Positions 14,949 to 25,923 of a stretch of 64,000 bases of DNA are shown one piece after another. The position numbers and the translations under genes were made by a program. Position 1 is the stretch's first letter. Every line of letters starts with the position of its first letter. Under the pieces are notes generated by a model. That model was given only the letters and a program-made list of their open reading frames with translations, was not told where the DNA came from and searched no databases. Source of the stretch: Symmetrospora coprosmae. Lineage: Eukaryota; Basidiomycota; Cystobasidiomycetes; Symmetrosporaceae. The stretch spans positions 1,116,001-1,180,000 of the forward strand of contig VUYT01000001.1 of assembly GCA_008802785.1 (NCBI GenBank), written 5' to 3'.

Positions 14949-15712
14949 ATGACGAGCGCTGCCATGGATGAGGATGACCCTTGGCTGGACGAGGATGCAG
15001 GCGATGCCTCCATCCTGCAGCGCAATACAACGCAAGAATGGGAGAGGCTCTCCTCGAAATTCAGCGATGTACGCCAGAGAGCTTGATGATGGCAGGCACG
15101 GAGAACAGGGCAGGGTTGCTCATGCTGACTTGTCTTTTCTTGACACTGCCTCTCGCTGCTCCTGCTCGCGCGCAGGCCGGGTATCGCGAAGGTATCAGCG
15201 CCGGGCGGGCTTCGACAGTGCAAGCCGGCTTCGACGAGGGCTACTCTGTGCATGGCGCGCCGCTCGGCAGGGAGCTCGGACAGCTCCGTGGACTGGCCAA
15301 CGGTCTCCTCGTCCTCCTCACAACGGCAGCCCTCCCGCTTCCGCAACCGCCGAGCTGGGCTTCCAGCACAAGCGGCAAGGATGCCGCGGTCGAAGCGGCA
15401 CGCGACCTCGTCAGGCGCCTCGGCAAGCTGCTCGTACAGGACGTTGCGCCTCCAGATGAGGAAGCAGAGCGCCACGCCCGCGAGCACGGCGAGGATGCTC
15501 TCCTCCCGCCCGAACTTGAGGGGAAGCGCGAGATGGAAAGTCTCGAGGACGGCCTCGAGGCAATCCTCAGCTCTGGCAGTGCGCGCCAGACACCCAATGG
15601 GAGATTGGAGATGGATGCATGCCGTAATACGCTGCAGGAACTGCTGGGGCAGGTTGGTCTGCAGAGCCTCCTGCCTGCACCGGCGGCGTACAGACCGACT
15701 ACGGCCCCGTGA
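14949..15712 (+). CDS. YAE1: Yae1 domain protein
   Basis: Two exons (14949-15068, 15176-15712) give 218 residues. The diagnostic region begins exon 2: GYREGISAGRASTVQAGFD then EGYSVHGAPLGRELGQLRG, the glycine-every-fourth-residue (deca-GX3) pattern of Yae1/Lto1. The N-terminus is acidic (MDEDDPWLDED). In yeast the Yae1-Lto1 pair recruits the cytosolic iron-sulfur assembly machinery to Rli1/ABCE1, so it supports ribosome recycling and biogenesis. The central part is Glu-rich and the C-terminus variable, as in the family. An inner ATG at 14964 is an alternative start. The gene is convergent with the acyl-CoA-binding protein gene. Confidence 0.85.
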
Positions 15713-15844
15713 TACGTGTAGTGCGCCCGACTCCCTCGAACCACCCTCTCGGCTGATACCACGAAACGACTCCCGAGTGCGTCGCTATAATGCACATACA
15801 ACGATACATAGCTAGTGCGAGAATGCGATGCGGACCTAGCAAGC

Positions 15845-17942
15845 CTAGCGACCGGCCTCACCCAAGCCCAGGCCCAACAGCAGGCCGTTCTCCCTAGCGA
15901 GCCCGACACCGCTAGCCATGGCCAGAATCCTCGCCCACGCGCGGATGACGGCTCTCCAGTCGCCTCGCGTGCTCCGCAGGCTCGCGACCGCAGCCGCGAG
16001 GAAGAGGACGGCGACGGCATTGTTCGAGACATCTCGGACGCTCGCCAGGACCGAAACAAGGGCGCGCCCGAGCAACGTCATGAGCGGCGAGCGCGCTGCA
16101 CTGCCCGAAGGCGAGCGAATCCGCAGAACGACAGCTATGCGCGACAGTAGCGCGCCGATGAACTGCAGGATGGGCGACGACCCCACTAGCGCGCGAAGAG
16201 CAGAGAAGCCTCCTCCGCTGACACGCGCGCCGTTCCCGCCAGAGCGCGTAGTTTCTAGCTGGTTCAGACGCTCGTGCAGTGCCGCTAGCGAAGTCTGGAT
16301 GCTGTCGAGGGCGCGGTCGAGGTTCGCAACCTGCGAGCCGGCCCGGTTGCCTGTGCCGGGCTGTAGAGCCGACGTCGACGCCGATATAGGCTGCAAACCC
16401 GCTGTGGCATGGTTGAAGGCGCTATGTGACCCCAGCTGCGGATTGGCATAGGACGGAGGGGTGGTCGATACGCTAGGCACCGCACTCCCACGTCTGTGCA
16501 GCTGAGCGCCGAAGCCGGCCGTCTCCGCCGAGGGCAGACCAGTGAGAGGCAGTGCGGGCGGAAAATCTGGCGGCAGCTGCGCCTGCACGGGAGCAGGGTA
16601 TTGTGCCGGATGCTGGTATGGCGATGGGCCCGCAAAACGGCTTGCTTGGCCTCGCAGCTGCTGAGGAACCGACTCGTTGATACCGAGCTTCTGCTGTTGT
16701 CCCGTCCTCCGACTCTGCTGCTGCTGCAACGATGCTTGCTGCGTATCCCGCTGCTGCGTACGCTGTCGAGGCCGACCGTCTTCGGAAACAGTCTCTGACC
16801 CCGTCTCCTCGCCTTCAGAGCCCGACTCCTCCGTGTACTCGTCGTCGTCTGCGTACTCCTCCTGCTGCCCAGTCTCCTCTTGTATCCGTCGTGCCGACTG
16901 ACGGTACCTCTGCCGGTACGGTTCGTCCTGTCGCTGAAAGTCTTTTCGGCGTGGCGTACCCTCGGAATCTTCTTCGCCACGGCGGTCATCGCGGTCAGAC
17001 CCGACAGCAGCCGTATGTAGCGCGGAGTGGTACGATCGACGTGAACCGCTCGTCTCTGGCGGTGGAGATAGCGAGCGAATGGAAGAGGATGTCGAGGCAT
17101 AGTCTGGGTTGTGAACCGGAGTCACAAGAGGTTTTGAGCCTTGGCGCACAGCCAATAGAGTGGCTGCAGCTGGCACAGCTCACCTGCTTCACGCTGTCTT
17201 GTTTGCTGCGGCTGCAGCCCTTGTGCAGACTGTCCATACTCCCGCAGCTCGCGCATGAGCTCGACCGCCTGCGTGCGATCGCTGAAGCCGCGTAGGATGG
17301 CCATGAGCGTCTCGACGTAGGCTTCCTGCGCCTGCGGGCGCGTGAGCTTTTCGCGCTTCTTCCAGGCGTCCCACTTTGCGCGTCTGTCGTTGCGAGGAGG
17401 TATAGGTGTAGCGTGCGGTCGATGTCAGCGCGACAAGCGTCTCGCCGCAAAGGCGCAGCGAACAAGCACGCACCCCAGGAGATCGAGCAGACCGGGACGA
17501 GAGGTCGTCACAGGGCCCTCGGTAGCTGTGTTCGATCGCTCAGAGTTCGTCAGCTACTGTGTACAGGGATGGCACAGGTCGGGCACCTCTAGCCCGAGTT
17601 GCCGGCGCGCCACGGCCATCTGGCCACCACGGGCACGGAGCGTGTGGAGGATCACTCACCCTGCTTGTACAGGCTGTAGAGCATGAGCTTCTCCTCGTAC
17701 GTTGTCGATATTGGCCCAGACTTGGGCAGCGACTGGATGATCTCGACGCTCTTCCTGAACCTGGCCTCTGCGACGGTCGTGCCAGCTGCTAGTGCAGGTG
17801 CAGGTGGGTTGCCCGCATTGCCGCTGTTGCGCGCCTGGGTGAGACCCGGTGCGGCGGGCGCTGTGCGTCCGCGAACGTTGCCTGATGAGCCCGAGGGCCG
17901 CATCTGGGCTGGCGGACGCGACGAGTTGCTGCTGGACGCCAT
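15845..17942 (-). CDS. Acyl-CoA-binding protein with C-terminal membrane anchor (Atg37/ACBD5-like)
   Basis: Four exons (17942-17660, 17525-17474, 17383-17184, 17139-15845) give 609 residues. The acyl-CoA-binding domain occupies about residues 60-155: RFRKSVEIIQSLPKSGPIS, YEEKLMLYSLYKQATEGP, RPGLLDLLGRAKWDAWKK and QEAYVETLMAILRG, including the Lys, Tyr and Trp positions that contact CoA and the acyl chain. A long Gln/Ser-rich linker and a predicted coiled coil (DRALDSIQTSLAALHERLNQ) lead to hydrophobic C-terminal segments (SNNAVAVLFLAAAVASL and a final Gly/Leu-rich stretch). This architecture matches peroxisomal Atg37 of yeasts and human ACBD5, implicated in pexophagy and peroxisome contacts. 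Location is inferred from architecture only. Exon 2 is just 52 nt. Confidence 0.85.
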
Positions 17943-18457
17943 GCTTGCCTTGCTTTAGCCCTTCTCTAGAAGGCGGGACCCGAGCGGGGTTTGCTGCTGC
18001 CCTGAAGGCTGCTGGCTGTCTCTCCTAGGACTGCCCCTCTGCTGAACGGTAGAGGTGCTCCTTTGCTATGTGTGGGTATGCGTGCTGCTGGCTGTTGCTC
18101 CTGCTCCTGCCAGTAGTGGTGCTCCAACGGGACGGACGAGCGTGGCCGACTTGACGGACCCGAGGTGCTGTTCTCTCCCGCCGAGTCTCTGTCTGACGAG
18201 AAGCACAGTTGCAACGAGACAGCGCACCAATCTTTTCAGTACATAGACTCGGGATTTTTGGAAAGGTTGCGGTAAGGAATCAAAGGGGATCACACGGGAT
18301 GCGTGCATGCGTGGCGGACGCGCTCCAGTGTCGTGTCTTGAAGGACCTCGCATGACATGACATCGGGTCTAGCATCGCACAGTAGCTCAAGACCTGTTAC
18401 TGGGCGATGCGTGTACTTGTACGTGGACTTGAGAGACAGCACGACGAGAGACCTCCC
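17943..18457. other. Intergenic, promoter of the acyl-CoA-binding protein gene
   Basis: This 515-bp gap holds the minus-strand promoter of the acyl-CoA-binding protein gene and the 3' flank of ESF2. The open frames in it are short and lack splice-consistent extensions. I see no RNA gene. Confidence 0.6.
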
Positions 18458-19671
18458 CTAGAACAGACTGTCGAGAACGCTCCCCAGAGCCGCATCGACG
18501 CCCTTGCCGCTCTGCTGCACAGCCTGCCTCTGCTCAAAGTTCCTTCCCTTGCCACTTGGGGCTGTCTTTGCCTTTGCCGCTGCCTCTGCAGGCTCTGCTC
18601 CAGCGCCCTCGTTCCCACCGCGGCGTTCGAGACGCGCCCGCTTCTTCTCTTGCGCCTTTGTGTGGTTCTTGGCGCGCTCGACCTGCGCGAGATAGCTCGA
18701 CTGCTCCTTCTTGGAGGCCGAGATCTCGTTGCGCAGCAGTGCAGCCCTCGTTGCTGCTTCGATGGCTGTGAATCAGGACGTGGGTGCGCGTAGTCATTCT
18801 CAGTTCCGGTAAGGGGGCAGCCAAGGCGGACGAGGGGAGAGCCATGCAACGCACCGACCTGCTCGGAGAGCATGTTCCACTTGAATTTGGGCAGGTACTT
18901 CATTGTCCACACATCGTCCTTCCACTTTTTCGTGCCACCGTTCCGCTTGCTTCCCCGGGACAGGCTGACGTCGCCAATGCTGCGAGCGTTGAGCAGCTCG
19001 GCCGTGTGCCGTGCAATCTTCTTGTCGAGGAATTCGACCCATCCTTCGATAAAGCGGTGCGGACGGTGCTTTGTCGAGCTCGACGCCTTGCCTCCGCCGC
19101 CGCCGTTGCGGGAAGACCCGGAGCCCTGCGCGTCTGCCGCAACGAGGTAGATGCGGCCGATATCGCCGTACGACGAGAGAAGGTGCTTGACCTTGCTAGG
19201 TCCCATCCCTGGTGGGATGCGCGACAGGTAGATGAGACCGGTTTGGTCGACTTTCGAATTGTAGGCTGCGAGCTGGTCGAGCTGGAGAGGCTTTGGCAGG
19301 AGATTGAGCGGCCCGTCACTGTCGTTCGCGCCGTCGTCCACTTGTTCGTCGTCGCTGTTTCCTTCCTCGTCATCTCCATTCTGGGCCCCTCCCTCCGGCG
19401 CGCGTTCAGCACTTTTCGAGGTGGAGGGCAGGGGTCCATTGAGCACCTCGTCGTATAGATCCGGCTCGTCCTCCTCGGGCTCAGCCTCCTTCGGGGATCT
19501 CTTGCGCTTCTTCGTGGCTGCATCTACGCTCCTCCCCTTGCCCTTCCTGTCTGTTCTCTCTCTCTGCTGCTTGTTCCGCTTCTGCATCGCGTCGACGGCC
19601 TCGTCAAACTCGTCGTCCGGCGCCAGTGCGAAGCGCGGGTCTGGCAGGGCTGCTGCCTTGGAGGACGGCAT
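18458..19671 (-). CDS. ESF2: Esf2/ABT1-type pre-rRNA processing factor
   Basis: Two exons (19671-18855 and 18765-18458) give 374 residues. The N-terminal third is charged (KKRKRSPKEAEPEEDEPD, then a long Asp/Glu region). The RRM-like domain runs GLIYLSRIPPGMGPSKVKHL, SYGDIGRIYLVA, RFIEGWVEFLDKKIARHTA and ELLNARSIG, followed by the family block KWKDDVWTMKYLPKFKWNML, which is diagnostic for Esf2/ABT1. The C-terminus is basic and coiled (SYLAQVERAKNHTKAQEKK) and ends ALGSVLDSLF. Esf2 is a nucleolar component of the small-subunit processome needed for early 18S cleavages and works with the helicase Dbp8 in yeast. It is transcribed divergently from RRP5. Confidence 0.9.
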
Positions 19672-19821
19672 GGCGGCGATTGAGGAGCAAGCTGATTGCT
19701 GTGCTAGCTAGCGTTGACGTGGCCTGGTTTGTTCTGGATGTGTTGGGCGGACTGGGTGAAAGGAGAAGAAGTAGTGCCTCTGCCTCTGCCTCTGTCTTTC
19801 GCCCACCGTTCTCAAATAAAG
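19672..19821. promoter_or_regulatory. 150-bp divergent promoter shared by ESF2 and RRP5
   Basis: The start codons of two nucleolar pre-rRNA processing genes lie 150 bp apart and face outward. A TGACGTGG element is visible near the middle (about 19715). I did not find the yeast PAC or RRPE motifs. Confidence 0.6.
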
Positions 19822-22800
19822 ATGGCCATTGCACCCAAGAGCAAGGGCAAGGGCGCCAGCGACGCCGACAAGAAAAAGGTCAAGAGCACGTCCACAGCGA
19901 CCGCTAAGCCGGGCAAGGACACCAAGGGGAGCGCAGTGAAGGCATCTGCAGCTGCAGCAGTCGCAGCCGCAGCGTCATCCGCCACCGCCGCCGCGAAAAA
20001 AGGGGCAACCAAGAAAGAGTCTGCGCCGAAGCAGGACAGGGACAGCAGCAATGGAAGCGGCAAGAGGGAGAGCAAGAAGGATGTAGCGGCAACGCCGGCG
20101 CCCGCTGTCGAGCAGGACTTCCCGCGAGGCGCGGCGCCGCGGACAGCGAGCTCAAAGCGCGCTGCAGCTCCCTCCGGCGATGCCGTCGCGAGCATTGCAC
20201 AGGAAAAAGGACTTTTTAAGGTGGGGCAGCTTCCCATGAGGCGCGACCCGGTCTCGCTCTCAGATGGTTCGCTGACTGATGGCAATGTGCTCCTTGTTCC
20301 CTTGGACCAGACCTCGCAGGATGCTGCCGCCGCTCCTGCAGGCGGCGAGGCCGAGCGCGTCGCAAAGAAGGAAAAGCGCCGCAACTCGGCAGATGGCGGC
20401 GACGCTGGTCCAGCCGATGCGAGCTCCAAGAAGCGCAAGACGAAGCGCAACAATGCGTCCGCGTCTGCCCTAGCGCCCGCCGCAGCTGCTCCCAAATCTG
20501 CCTCGGAGGAGACTTTCCGCGTCGAGCACATGTCGTACAAGCGCCTGCTGCCTGGACCGACTGTGCTCCTCGCCCAGATTATTGCCATCCTTCCTCTCGA
20601 GCTCATCGTCAGTCTGCCAGGCCAGCTCTTAGGCCACATCCCCATCACCAATATCTCGCGGCAGTACACCAAGCGGCTTGAGGAAGACCTCGAGCGCGAG
20701 GAGGACGAGGAGGAAGAAGAATCAGAAGAGGACGCCGAATCGGACGACGACGATGAGAAGAGACAAGGCAGCAGCAAAAAGCTTCCCGCTCTGAGCGACA
20801 TGTTTCACGTGGGCCAGTTCCTCCGAGCGGGCGTGGTCAAGGTCCTGCCGCCGAAAGCGACATCGGCCATCGTGCAGTCCTTTGGCGCCCGACGCGGGAA
20901 CGAGGACTGGAAGTCTTCGCGACGGGCAGAACTGTCGCTCGAGCCCGAGCTCGTCAACGCCGGTGTCACGTTGCCGGATTTGCAGAAGAACGCCGGGCTC
21001 GTCCTGCAGGGCAGTGTGCGCAGCATCGAGGACAACGGATACATTGTCGATCTCGGCGTAAAGAGCGAGGGCGCATCGTCCAGCAAGGCAGGCGAGGGTG
21101 CCCTTACGGCTTTCGTAGGCTTCAAGCAGGAGAAGAAGGCAAAAGCCGACGCTGGTTCCAGCTGGCCGAAGCACAAATTCACACAAGGCGGTGTAATCAC
21201 TGTGAAGGTCGAAAAGATCGCAGAGAATGGCAGGATGGCCACGGTGTCCGTGTTTGCCAAGGACATCGCCCAGGGCCAGGTTCGTACCATTTTTACATGC
21301 AAACGTGCTGGCAGTCCCGCTGACGCTCCTTGCCTGGACCAGCTCATCACGCCGCCCTCTATCCAGTCCCTCCTTCCCGGCACGCTGGTGCCTTGCACCA
21401 TCAGTGCCATTGTGCCGTCTGGTCTCAACCTCCGTTTCCTGACCTTCTTCACGGGAACAGCCGACACCTTCCACCTTCCCACAAGCTCGCCCGGCACCTA
21501 CTACAAAGTCGGGCAGAAAGTCACCGCCCGAATCCTCTGGACGTGCCCGCCAGTCGGGGACTCGCCCACGCGCTTTGCCCTGTCCCTGCTTCCGCACATC
21601 CTGGCGCTATCTCCCAAGCTTGCGCCGCTGCAGCCGGGTGAGGCCGAGTCGGCCATGGCGCCGCTGAGCGAAGTGCTACCTGTTGGCACGTTCCTCGAGA
21701 ATCTCGTCGTGACCAAGGTGGAGCCCGAATGGGGCATGATCTGCGAGCTCCAGGGCGCTCCCGACGTCCGTGCCTTTGTGCACATCTCGCACGTCAATGA
21801 CGAGCACCTGACTTCGCTCGCGGGTACCCAGTACAAGCCTGGTATGGCTGGCCTCCGCGGTCGCGTTCTCGGCTACTCCGCGCTAGACGGCCTTCTGCAG
21901 GTCAGCACGCAACCGTCGGTCCTGGAGCGCAAGTTCATGAAGGTCAGCGATCTGCAGATCGGCGAGGTTCTTGAGGGCACGGTGCAGCGCCTGACCGAGT
22001 CGGCGCTGTTCGTCAACATTCACGGAAGCGTCGCTGGCATTGTATGGCCGATGCACTACTCGGACCTACGGCTCAAGCACCCGGAGCGCAAATTTAAGCC
22101 AGGGTCGCTTGTCAAGACGCGCGTTCTCGCGCTCGACAGCGAAAAGAACCGCGTGGTCTTGACGCTCAAGCGGAGTCTCGTCAATTCGGACCTCCCCGTC
22201 TTGGCGAACGGCGTCGAGTCTGCCGAAGTGGGCCAGGTCCTTCATGCGACTGTGCACACATTCCTGCCGAATGGCAAGGACATGCTCGTCGAGCTATTGG
22301 GTGGCACGCGCGTCTATGTCCCAATCAATGAGGTAGCGGAGAAATTCGTAACGGATATCAAGAAGGAGGTTCATCTTGGACAGGTGCTCAAGGTCAAGAT
22401 CATCGCCGTTGACCGCGAGCAGGGCCGACTCACTGCCAGCATCAAGCAAGCTCTCGACACATACGAGCCGGTAGCTGCGGGCGTCAACGGCAAAGGCAAG
22501 AAGGAGGGCAAGCAGGCCCAGCCTGATAAACCAGTTGGCGACGTTTCTGGCATCCAGGTGGGAGATCGCGTCACCGGCATCATCTCCGCCATCCACGAGA
22601 GCCAGGTCCTGCTACGCATCTCCGCGCCATCCAAGACCGGAAAGAAGGCCAAGACGGCTGCACCTCTCGAGAACGTCACTGCACTCCTCACCCTCTCGTC
22701 TCTGGCAAAGAATCGGGACGTCCCGGTCGACGCTCTGCGCCTCCAGCTCAGCGAGGGCGAGGAGCTCTCGGACCTCGTCGTCGTGTCAAAGAATGCCGAG

Positions 22801-25233
22801 AAGGGACTGGTCATCCTCGGCCATGCTGCGACGTCCGCTTCCGTCTTCCCGGCCGCATCCGGTCGCACGGGAGTCAGTGCTGCTGCGCAAGGCGGCAAGG
22901 GTGTCACCTTCGACACGCTGGCGGAAGGCCAGGTAATTGAGGCGACTATCGCGGACTCGAATCCGCAAGGCTACTTTGTCCAGCTTGGCAAGGGCATCCG
23001 AGGCAAGCTGCGCTGGACCGAGATTGGAGACGACTACGACGTTGTCTCTGGCCTCAAATTCGACAGAGGGACCGATGTGAAAGTGGTCGTTCTCGACTAT
23101 GACCGGGCAGCCAAGCGGATCGACCTGTCTGCTCGTCAGTCGAGGCTGCAACCAGCAGAAGGCGAGCTTGAAAACAGTGTAGTCCGTGACCCAGTCTGCG
23201 ATTCTCTCGACGATCTCGCGGAGGGCAAGGAGATTAGAGGATTCGTCAGGAGCATCTCAGACGCGGGCGTGTTTGTGGAGGTTGGCAAAGACCTCGCAGC
23301 GCGCGTGCAGATCAAGGTGAGTCGCATTGGCGTCAGGCAACATCGGTCTGCAGATTGAAAGGTGCAGATCTCTGACATCCCTAATTATCCGGCATCGCAG
23401 GAACTCTTTGACGATTTTGTCAAAGATTGGAAGCCACGTTTCGCCGTCGGACAGCTCGTCTCTGGCAAGATTCTATCGTGAGTATCGAGCGCCCGTTCGC
23501 GCACTAATCTGCCTGCTCAACGTCTGAACGGTCCTTATACCCTTTCCCGACGCCCTCAGTACGGACAAGGCAACAAAGAAGATCGAAATGACGCTCCGCA
23601 AGAATGCATCAGCTAAGCGCACGAAGAAGGACACCGGTGCCACCGTGCTGTTTGAGGGCCTCGCTGTGGGTCAAATCATCTCCGGCACAGTCAAGCGCAT
23701 CGAGGCGTACGGTGCGTTCATCCGCTTGGACGGCAGCACCCTGTCTGGCCTTTGCCACCGCTCGCAATTTGTCGAAGACGGCGAGGCCAAGCCAGAGACG
23801 CTCAACGAGCTCGTCAGCATCGGACAGAAGGTCAAGGCGGTTATCCTTGACCTCAACGTCGAGAAGAAGAAGATCGGGCTTGGCATGAAACCGTCGCAGC
23901 TGAAGGAGGCTGGAGCCGGTGATGAGGAGGACGACGAGGAGGTAGATGGAGACGAGGAGAATAGCGTCATGAAGCAGCTCAATAAGCTTGTGCGCGCTCA
24001 GGAGGCCGCCTCGGATGAGGACGACGAGGATGAAGGGAGCGATGACGACGAGCTGCAGATCTTGATGGGAGACGAGGACAACGACGATAATGACGATGAG
24101 GAGGAGGCTCAGTCGGAAGACGAGGAGCCGGCTGGCCCCTCTACGTCCGCGCCTGCCAACAACGGCAAGGCACCACTGAAGCTGTCAAATTTCAAATGGG
24201 ACGGCGAAGTCGAGGATGGCATGAACGTCGACGAAGCTGCCGAGTCTGCCTCCGATGACGACGAAGACGAAGAGGAGGCTGCTAGCAGCAAGAAGGCAAA
24301 GCCGGCATCGAGCGGCATCCTCATCAACGATCAGACTGGCAGCCTATCAAGTCAGCTACCTACTTCACCATCCGACTTTGACCGGCTCGTCCTGGCGAAC
24401 CCAAATTCGTCCGAGCTGTGGATCAGCTACATGTCGTACTACCTCGGTCTGTCGGACCTCGAGTCTGCACGGCAGATTGCGCAGCGCGCTCTCAAGACGA
24501 TCAACTACCGCGAGGAGGAAGAGAAGCTCAACATCTGGGTCGCTCTCATCAATCTCGAGAATCAGTCGAGCGACGAGGATGCTCTGGATACAACAATTAA
24601 CAAGGCCCTGCAGCACAATGACCCGAAGAAGGTCTATCAGCGCACGGTCGAGCTTCTCGAAGCGACGGAGAATTCCGAGAAAGCTACCGAGGTGTATGAG
24701 CGCTTCATCAAGAAGTTCAACATGGCCAGCAAGGCTTGGACGCTGTACGGCGGCTTCCTGCTCCGGAGAGGCAAGAGCGATGCGGCGAGGGAGCTGTTGC
24801 CGCGCAGTCTCAAGAGTCTGCCCAAGCGCAAGCGTAAGTGCAAATTCTCGCATCCTGCATGGCGGATCAGGCTGACAATGCGCCCGCTTCCGTGCTTGCA
24901 GACATCAAGACCATCTCGCAGTTCGCGCTAATGGAGTTCAAGATGGGCGACCCGGAGCGCGGACGCACCATCTTCGAAGGGATCGTCGACAGCTATGCGA
25001 AGCGGCTCGACCTCTGGTGGATCTACATTGACCAGGAGATCCGGCTGCGCAACGTCGCTGGGGTGCGCGCGCTCTTTGACCGGGTCCTTGCGACAAAGCT
25101 CTCGAGCAAGAAGACAAAATCCGTGCTGAAGAAGTGGCTTGGGTTCGAGAAGGAACACGGCGACGAGCAGGGCGCAGAGGCCGTCAAGCAGCGTGCGGTG
25201 GCATATGTGCAGCAGCTCCAGGACAGGGAGTGA
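19822..25233 (+). CDS. RRP5: Rrp5, S1-repeat and HAT-repeat rRNA biogenesis protein
   Basis: Five exons (19822-21279, 21343-23316, 23368-23477, 23560-24833, 24902-25233) give 1715 residues, the normal size. Rrp5 is a nucleolar RNA-binding protein needed for both 18S and 5.8S/25S maturation. A basic Lys/Ala-rich N-terminus is followed by many S1 RNA-binding modules (for example LGHIPITNISRQYTKRL, ALTAFVGFKQEKKA, GTVQRLTESALFVNIHGSVA, GTVKRIEAYGAFIRLDG with LCHRSQFVEDGE), then a very acidic linker, then C-terminal HAT (half-TPR) repeats (LWISYMSYYLGLSDLESARQ, AWTLYGGFLLRRGKSDAARE, RLDLWWIYIDQEIRL). I chose the ATG at 19822 (MAIAPKSKGKG); an in-frame ATG at 19714 gives an unlikely hydrophobic leader. 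The first intron (21280-21342) is in frame and stop-free, so it is easily missed. Confidence 0.93.
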
Positions 25234-25923
25234 GCTGCGACGTCTAAGCTTCTTCTCCTGTCGCTTCTTTGTTGTAAAGTAGAGGTGTATGGCCATAACA
25301 CCGTATCCGGGTCATTGTGTTCTCCTCTGAATGTGTTTGAGCGTGACTACGGTACTTTGAGGCCGGACGCGTCCTCCGCGTGTTTTCCTCCGCCAAAGTC
25401 TCGGACCTCGCCCGGCCGCGGACCGGCAAGGGTGCAGCCTCGTGATGGGAGTCGATAGAGCGCGAGAAGCTGTCGTCTCTGTCGTCTACACCATCCCCGT
25501 CCATCCAGAGGGAGGATGGCAGCGCCGAAGAAAGGACAGAAGAGGAAGAAGGCTGCTGCTGCTGCTCCAAGTAGTGCCACCGCCAGGGTCGGGCTGAGGA
25601 GTGGCGGCAACGCGCAGAGGCACGCCAGCACTGGTGAAAGTGACGAAGGTGAGGCATGGACGCAGCTCTCGGAGGCATGGAGAAGCGAGAGGGCGCTGGC
25701 GCAGGCACAGGCAGGGAAAGAGGCTGATGGTGGATGACGACAAAATCATTATTGTCCACCTTCTGCACACACACGCGCGTCTTCCTCCCCTCTGTGTGTT
25801 TATACGGTGTCCCCCTGCCTGGCGCACTTCGGCATCCACGCACCTCATGCACGCAAAACCACACTACCGTACCTGTAAACGACCACCACCGACGACGACG
25901 ACACCATCACCACTGTCGTGGGC
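25234..25923. other. Intergenic region with one possible small ORF
   Basis: This 690-bp gap separates the RRP5 stop from the zinc-finger gene start. Apart from the 73-codon frame listed separately, I see no convincing gene. The last 60 bases before 25924 are rich in CAC/GAC triplets. Confidence 0.5.
25516..25737 (+). CDS. Possible small ORF or leader ORF, unknown
   Basis: A 73-codon frame starts MAAPKKGQKRKKAAAAA and ends AQAGKEADGG. It has a basic Ala-rich beginning and a charged, possibly helical end (WTQLSEAWRSERALAQAQ). It lies 187 bp before the ATG of the zinc-finger gene and could be an upstream ORF in that gene's leader, a small gene, or chance in GC-rich DNA. No homology is recognised, and a GTGAGG donor-like site near 25647 inside it leaves a spliced version possible. 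Confidence 0.25.
   Translation: MAAPKKGQKRKKAAAAAPSSATARVGLRSGGNAQRHASTGESDEGEAWTQLSEAWRSERALAQAQAGKEADGG

Noticed and set aside
15241-16059. A 272-codon minus-strand frame
   Set aside because: It spans the antisense of YAE1 and the intergenic gap; its Arg/Ser-rich composition is typical of a shadow frame in GC-rich DNA.
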